DNA of 64,000 bases from Polaribacter butkevichii. GTDB taxonomy: Bacteria; Bacteroidota; Bacteroidia; Flavobacteriales; Flavobacteriaceae. The notes beneath the pieces were generated by a model that saw nothing but the letters and a program-made list of their open reading frames with translations, was not told the origin of the DNA and made no database searches. The translations under genes and the position numbers were made by a program. The DNA is taken from contig NZ_CP150661.1 of NCBI RefSeq assembly GCF_038024105.1, forward strand, positions 1,197,001 to 1,261,000. Reading direction: 5' to 3'. Shown here one piece after another: positions 59,821 through 64,000 of this stretch (position 1 is the first letter of the stretch; each line of letters begins with the position of its first letter).

Positions 59821-61089
59821 ATGAATAAACTACCTATTTTAAAGAAAATACTATTCCTTTTATTATTTTTTCAAATCAGCCTCCTTTTTTCACAAGATTT
59901 AATCATCAAAGATCATGATTATTGGTCTTATTATGACAAAGGTGGTTTAGAAAATGATTGGGTAGAACTTGCTGATTTTTCTAATTGGAAAAGCGGAAAA
60001 TCTCCATTAGGATATGGAGATGATAAAATTATCACAAAACTTGATTTTGGTGGAAATAAACAAAGGAAACACATTACAAAGTACTTTAAAAAGATACTAA
60101 ATTTTGACAATAACTACATAGCTTATGAATTTAAAATTCAAAGAGATGATGGTGCTGTTGTTTACGTAAACGGAAAAGAAGTCTTTAGAGACAATATGCC
60201 CAACTCTACAATTAGCAATTCTACTTTTGCTTTAAGTACTATTAAAAGCAAACAAGAGCATTTATTTAAACAACATTTTTTTGATAGTAGCATATTTAAA
60301 AAAGGGAAAAATATTATTAGCGTTTCTATTCATCAATCTTATAGAACCTCTAGTGATTGTATTTTTAGTTTAGAATTAATAGGCCACAATAACCCTGATA
60401 TTTTATCATTTGTACTAGAAAATAAAGATATAAAAAATCAAGAATTAGAAAGTAAAATTAAAGATTTAAATGCCAAGTTTGAATATGAAAAAATAGTACT
60501 TCAAAAGCAAAGTTTAGAAAGTACCAACTACAATCTAAAAGTAATGGTTTCCTTAATTAGCCTCTTATTTATTATGGCATTAATTGGCTATTATTTTATT
60601 CTAGAAAATGTTAAAAAAAATAACCTAGAAAAAAATGAAGAAATGGCACTTATTGAAGCTAAAAACACAAAAAAAGATAAAGAGATGATTACTTTATCTA
60701 CAAACTTATTATATCACAAACAATATTTTAAAGAAATAAAAGCCGATTTAAAAGGTATTAAAACAGATGATAAATCTGCAACTAGGGCCATTATTAATCA
60801 AATAGACTATGTTTTAGAAGGAGATGAAGATTGGACTATCTTAAAGGAACATTTTAATGCAGTTTATGATAACTTTTACGATACATTAATTGCAAAACAC
60901 CCTACAATTACTGAAACAGAACTTAGACACTGTATGTTTATAAAATTACACTTACATACTAAGGAAATTGCAAAAATATTATTAATTGATCCAAGATCTG
61001 TACAAACAGCAAGGTACCGAATTAAAAAGAAAATGAATTTGAGTGAAGAGGAAGATTTAAGAGATTACCTTTTAAACTTAGTTGAATAA
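59821..61089 (+). CDS. Membrane LuxR-type regulator with an extracytoplasmic beta-sandwich-like sensor
   Basis: 422 residues. Signal peptide (ILFLLLFFQISLLFSQ), then about 160 residues of a beta-rich domain with WKSGKSPLGYGDDKI, KHITKYFKKIL, and IQRDDGAVVYVNGKEVFRDN, a pattern I know from domains beside surface phosphoesterases and CotH-like proteins. A coiled coil, one membrane helix (VMVSLISLLFIMALIGYYFI, about 241-260), a second coiled coil and a C-terminal HTH (ITETELRHCMFIKLHLHTKE, then ARYRIKKKMNL) follow. The HTH closely resembles that of the TPR regulator at 35676. It replaces the TPR sensor by another domain. The signal is unknown. Confidence 0.87.
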   Translation: MNKLPILKKILFLLLFFQISLLFSQDLIIKDHDYWSYYDKGGLENDWVELADFSNWKSGKSPLGYGDDKIITKLDFGGNKQRKHITKYFKKILNFDNNYIAYEFKIQRDDGAVVYVNGKEVFRDNMPNSTISNSTFALSTIKSKQEHLFKQHFFDSSIFKKGKNIISVSIHQSYRTSSDCIFSLELIGHNNPDILSFVLENKDIKNQELESKIKDLNAKFEYEKIVLQKQSLESTNYNLKVMVSLISLLFIMALIGYYFILENVKKNNLEKNEEMALIEAKNTKKDKEMITLSTNLLYHKQYFKEIKADLKGIKTDDKSATRAIINQIDYVLEGDEDWTILKEHFNAVYDNFYDTLIAKHPTITETELRHCMFIKLHLHTKEIAKILLIDPRSVQTARYRIKKKMNLSEEEDLRDYLLNLVE

Positions 61090-62174
61090 TTAACTAAATC
61101 CAACGTTTTTTTTCGTTGGATTTTTTTTGTTTTAGTCTCTATAAATTTATCTACAAAATAAATTTCTTTAGGAATTTCGAATTTACTAAGTGTCTTTAAT
61201 TCTGCTATTTCTAATTTTAAAAACTTACTTATATCACAAGAATCAACTTGTTCTATAAGCAAAACAAGCTTCTCCCCTAGTTGCTCATCAGGTATCCCTG
61301 TTACAAAAAAGCGGTTACGAATAATTTTAGCTAATTTTTCTTCAATTTCTTCTGGATGCAACTTTACACCTCCAGAATTTATCACATTATCTACACGCCC
61401 TAACCATTCAAATTGATGATCAGAAATTAAACGAACCCTATCATTTGTAAAAACAACTTCATTAGATACTTTGGGAGCATGAATTACCAAACAACCTCTT
61501 GAATCTATATAAATTTCTACATCTGGTAAGGTTTTATAGTATTCTTTATAAATTGGTTGCTTAATCACACTTACTGAAGATAACGAATTATTATTCAACT
61601 TTTTAATCGCAATATGTGTTATGGTTTCTGTCATCCCATAAGTAGCAAAAATAGCACAGGTAGTATCCTTAATTTTATCTTTTAAATTAACAGAAACAAC
61701 TCCTCCACCCACTATTAAAGTTTTAATTTGATGTAGTTCCTTTATTGAATTTTCTAGCTGCAAAGGTACCATTGCAGAAAAATCGTAGTGTTTTTTTATC
61801 CCACGTAGTGGAAAAGAGGTTGCTTTTACTACGTCTAAGTGCCAACCTAAAGTTAAAGCCCTTATCAGCATCATTTTACCCGCAATATAATCTGTTGGTA
61901 AACACAATAATGCCGTTGTATTTTCTTTGATATCAAAAAAATTACCGGTAGCTAAGGCAGAATTTATCATCTGTCTTTTCTCTAGTTTAATCTCTTTTGG
62001 AATACCTGTAGAGCCTGATGTTTTTACAACAACCCAAGCTTGATCTGAGAACCAAATTGTTAAAAATTGATGAATTTCATCAGAAAAACTACTAGTATAA
62101 CCTAGAATTTCATCTACCGAAGAAAATGAAGTACCATTTAATCGAAAATCTTTATGAAACTTATCTAGTATCAA
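61065..62174 (-). CDS. menE: O-succinylbenzoate-CoA ligase
   Basis: 369 residues, shorter than the roughly 450 of E. coli but usual for Bacteroidota. MenE activates o-succinylbenzoate with ATP and CoA in menaquinone synthesis. The AMP-binding P-loop is VVKTSGSTGIPKEIKLEK, then FATYGMTETITHIA and WLGRVDNVINSGGVKLHPEE. Its 3' end overlaps the convergent regulator gene by 25 bp and carries that gene's terminator hairpin. It starts 4 bp inside the upstream CPBP gene. Confidence 0.94.
   Translation of the reverse strand: MILDKFHKDFRLNGTSFSSVDEILGYTSSFSDEIHQFLTIWFSDQAWVVVKTSGSTGIPKEIKLEKRQMINSALATGNFFDIKENTTALLCLPTDYIAGKMMLIRALTLGWHLDVVKATSFPLRGIKKHYDFSAMVPLQLENSIKELHQIKTLIVGGGVVSVNLKDKIKDTTCAIFATYGMTETITHIAIKKLNNNSLSSVSVIKQPIYKEYYKTLPDVEIYIDSRGCLVIHAPKVSNEVVFTNDRVRLISDHQFEWLGRVDNVINSGGVKLHPEEIEEKLAKIIRNRFFVTGIPDEQLGEKLVLLIEQVDSCDISKFLKLEIAELKTLSKFEIPKEIYFVDKFIETKTKKIQRKKTLDLVNYSTKFKR
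61096..61128 (+). terminator. Terminator of the LuxR-type regulator, inside the menE coding region
   Basis: AAATCCAACG (61096-61105), T8 loop, CGTTGGATTT (61114-61123), then T to 61128: a perfect 10-bp stem. It lies wholly within the last codons of menE on the opposite strand. Confidence 0.85.
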
Positions 62175-63136
62175 TCTTCTAAAATTCTATAGTTTTCTTT
62201 TAAAACAACAGGTTCGTAAATCTTTCCAGTTAATTTTTCTTTCCAGTTTTTCCATCCGTATTTTTTAGAAAAAATAAATAAAATTAAAGGATATAAAACC
62301 AATACAGGGAAAAACATTTCCCATCCTACAGATGGCTCTGAAGTGTCTACATACAAAGCATCTGTTTGAAAAACAGTCCAATCTGTAGTTACAAAAAAAG
62401 CAGCTACTATATTATTAATAGCATGCAAACCAAGCGACAACTCGGTACCTTCATCCATTAAAGTAGTTATCCCATAAAAGAAACCTGTACCAATATAAAA
62501 AACCATAGAGATGTACCCTAGTTTTTCTACTTCTGGGTTTGCACCATGCAGCAAACCAAAGCATACCGAGGTAAAAATTAATGGAAACCATCTGTTTTTA
62601 GTCAAAATACCTAAAGCTTGTATAAAATAACCTCTAAAAAGCAATTCTTCAAACGAAGTTTGAAAAGGTAAAAAAAGAAAAGAAACTGCTAATAAAGTAA
62701 AGAAAGGAACAGGTTTAAAATTCCACACATAATTTTCTGGAGAAATAAAAACCCCCATCATAATTACCACAGAAGAGATAACTCCCCAAAGAATAAAACC
62801 AAACCAAAAACGTTTCCAGTCTATTTTTTTTCTACTTGTAACCAAAGAAGTTACGGTTCTTTTATGAATGTATTTTACACCAATAATAAGGCTTACTAAA
62901 CCAAAAAAGAACATTAGAATCATAAAAAAGAGAAAAAGATTTTTATCAATACCTAAGCTCATAAAATTATCTTGTGCTGCTTTTGTAAACTCTGCCATGT
63001 TTGCAGAATGCATAATAGCCAATGCCATTAAAGGCAATACACCTATAACTTGCCAACCTACAAATACTAAAATAATTGTTAGTACCCAATGAAACCACTC
63101 ATTGTTTCCTTTATATGCTTGTTGTATATAATTCAT
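62171..63136 (-). CDS. CPBP family intramembrane glutamic endopeptidase
   Basis: 321 residues with about eight hydrophobic segments. The ABI/CPBP motifs are complete: SFEELLFRGYFIQAL (EExxxR), CFGLLHGANPE (FxxxH) and LGLHAINNIVAAFF (HxxxN/B). Eukaryotic Rce1 relatives cleave prenylated proteins; the bacterial substrate is unknown. It is wedged between menC and menE, overlapping menE by 4 bp and separated from menC by 2 bp, so it belongs to the menaquinone transcript. Confidence 0.94.
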   Translation of the reverse strand: MNYIQQAYKGNNEWFHWVLTIILVFVGWQVIGVLPLMALAIMHSANMAEFTKAAQDNFMSLGIDKNLFLFFMILMFFFGLVSLIIGVKYIHKRTVTSLVTSRKKIDWKRFWFGFILWGVISSVVIMMGVFISPENYVWNFKPVPFFTLLAVSFLFLPFQTSFEELLFRGYFIQALGILTKNRWFPLIFTSVCFGLLHGANPEVEKLGYISMVFYIGTGFFYGITTLMDEGTELSLGLHAINNIVAAFFVTTDWTVFQTDALYVDTSEPSVGWEMFFPVLVLYPLILFIFSKKYGWKNWKEKLTGKIYEPVVLKENYRILED

Positions 63137-63138
63137 TT

Positions 63139-64000
63139 TTATAAATTAAAATTCCAGTTTTTTGCTGGATTGTATTGTAAAGTTCCGTTTTTTACGGTTA
63201 ACGGACTTGTAAAATTATTTGTAAATAAACCACCAGTTCCTAAACCTTGTGGCAAACTACTTTGTAAAGTATACGTAAATTGTGCAATTGCATTCAACCC
63301 AATATTACTTTCTAATGCAGAAGTAATCCACCAATCTGCATTTAACTCTTCTGCAAACTTAATCCACTCTAAACTCCCTGCAAAACCACCAATTAAACTT
63401 GGTTTTAAGATAATATACTGAGGCTGAATTATTTTTAATAGTTCCTTTTTAGCTTCAGTATTTACAACGCCAATCAACTCCTCGTCTAAAGCAATTGGTA
63501 ATGGTGTTTTTGCACATAAAGTTGCCATTTCTTCTACCTGCCCTTGCTTTATAGGTTGTTCTATAGAATGAATTTCTAATGCTGATAATCTTTCTAATTT
63601 TTCTAAAGCATCCGTTGGATTAAAAGCACCATTTGCATCTACCCTTAATTCTATTTCTTTGGATGAAAACTCTTTTCTAATGGATGTCAATAATTCTATT
63701 TCAGCATCAAAATTGATAGCACCAATTTTCATTTTGATACAAGAAAAACCGGTTTCTAATTTCTCTTTGATTTGCTTTTTCATAAACTCTTTTTCCCCCA
63801 TCCAGATGAGTCCGTTTATAGCAATAGCGTTATTTCCTTTTGTAAATTCTGATGGAAATAAATGAAACGAATCCTTACTTTTAAGTGATAAAAAAGCTTG
63901 CTCTAAACCAAATTGTATGGATGGAAACTGACGAAGTTCATTTAATAAAAAAATTAAACCTTTATTGATATTATTACAAGCCCAAATTAATTTCTCTTCA
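63139..64000 (-). CDS. menC: o-Succinylbenzoate synthase, 5' end outside window
   Basis: The frame is open on the minus strand to the window edge (287 codons visible); an internal ATG at 63801 is not the start, because the upstream part (for example SIQFGLEQAFLSLK, then NAIAINGLIWMGE) is normal MenC sequence. Enolase-superfamily residues are seen: the KxK in GFSCIKMKIGA, Asp in ELRVDANGAF, Glu in SIEQPIK, Asp-Glu in PIALDEEL, and Lys in YIILKPSLIGG. MenC dehydrates SHCHC to o-succinylbenzoate in menaquinone synthesis. Perhaps 60 N-terminal residues are out of view. Confidence 0.95.
   Translation of the reverse strand, partial: EEKLIWACNNINKGLIFLLNELRQFPSIQFGLEQAFLSLKSKDSFHLFPSEFTKGNNAIAINGLIWMGEKEFMKKQIKEKLETGFSCIKMKIGAINFDAEIELLTSIRKEFSSKEIELRVDANGAFNPTDALEKLERLSALEIHSIEQPIKQGQVEEMATLCAKTPLPIALDEELIGVVNTEAKKELLKIIQPQYIILKPSLIGGFAGSLEWIKFAEELNADWWITSALESNIGLNAIAQFTYTLQSSLPQGLGTGGLFTNNFTSPLTVKNGTLQYNPAKNWNFNL

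Noticed and set aside
63139..63801. menC called as a short 220-residue protein from ATG 63801
   Set aside because: The frame continues with MenC-like sequence to the window edge, so the gene is partial, not short.

Overview
The window is a chromosomal segment of a marine-type member of the Flavobacteriaceae (Bacteroidota). The evidence is strong A+T richness, the Bacteroidota promoter pattern (TTG, 19 bp, TANNTTTG) in front of several genes, a type IX secretion sorting domain, TPR/LuxR-type membrane regulators, a HemC-HemD fusion, DUF2795 next to secA, and a menC-CPBP-menE order. No rRNA, tRNA, CRISPR array, transposase or prophage gene was recognised. Almost everything is housekeeping metabolism. 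Genus-level placement (Polaribacter/Tenacibaculum-like) is only an impression.

Layout. 1-4.3 kb (+): end of a cobalamin adenosyltransferase, a DUF2795 protein and secA. 4.3-11.6 kb (-): folE, hisS, a YihY membrane protein, a Qnr-like pentapeptide protein, an NlpE-like lipoprotein, an M3 peptidase and nadC. 11.7-19 kb: rlmH, a membrane AraC regulator, rdgB, a FecCD/BtuC permease with its ATPase, an M28 peptidase lipoprotein and a TPR protein. 19.2-22.3 kb (+): a tight five-gene run pyrR-pyrB-(STAS-like)-(stand-alone T9SS domain)-rnz. 22.3-32.4 kb: CoA-binding protein, fabH, htpG, cupin, DUF3124, a CarboxypepD_reg-like protein, transglutaminase-like protein, zinc metallopeptidase, DUF6263 and a 2-oxoacid dehydrogenase E2. 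32.7-37.3 kb: an unusual helicase with a membrane segment and a TPR/LuxR-type regulator.

37.5-50.3 kb is a nearly complete heme pathway: hemA, hemCD (fused), hemB, hemL, hemE and hemF on the minus strand and hemH and hemJ on the plus strand, with a PchR-like AraC regulator divergent from hemA. Only gltX is missing for the route from glutamate to protoheme. Most longer spacers in this cluster hold a different dispersed repeat: CGCAAAG palindromes on both sides of a GxxExxY gene, TCGAGCGCAGTCGAGA palindromes, AGCAGTA heptamer arrays, and an interspersed element present once plain and once with a TCGAG-type palindrome inside it.

50.4-64 kb: recR, a sodium:solute symporter, an acyltransferase, a BaiN-like flavoprotein, pdxH, a SixA-like phosphatase, Ppx/GppA, an OmpA-family protein, a thioredoxin-like protein, a second LuxR-type membrane regulator with a beta-rich extracytoplasmic sensor instead of TPRs, and menE-CPBP-menC running off the right edge.

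No obvious new multi-gene system is visible. The best leads are the palindrome-flanked GxxExxY gene, the helicase with a transmembrane C-terminal region, the beta-sandwich LuxR-type sensor, the nested intergenic repeats, the lone T9SS domain in a pyrimidine/tRNase operon, and two genes that seem to start at ATT or ATA.
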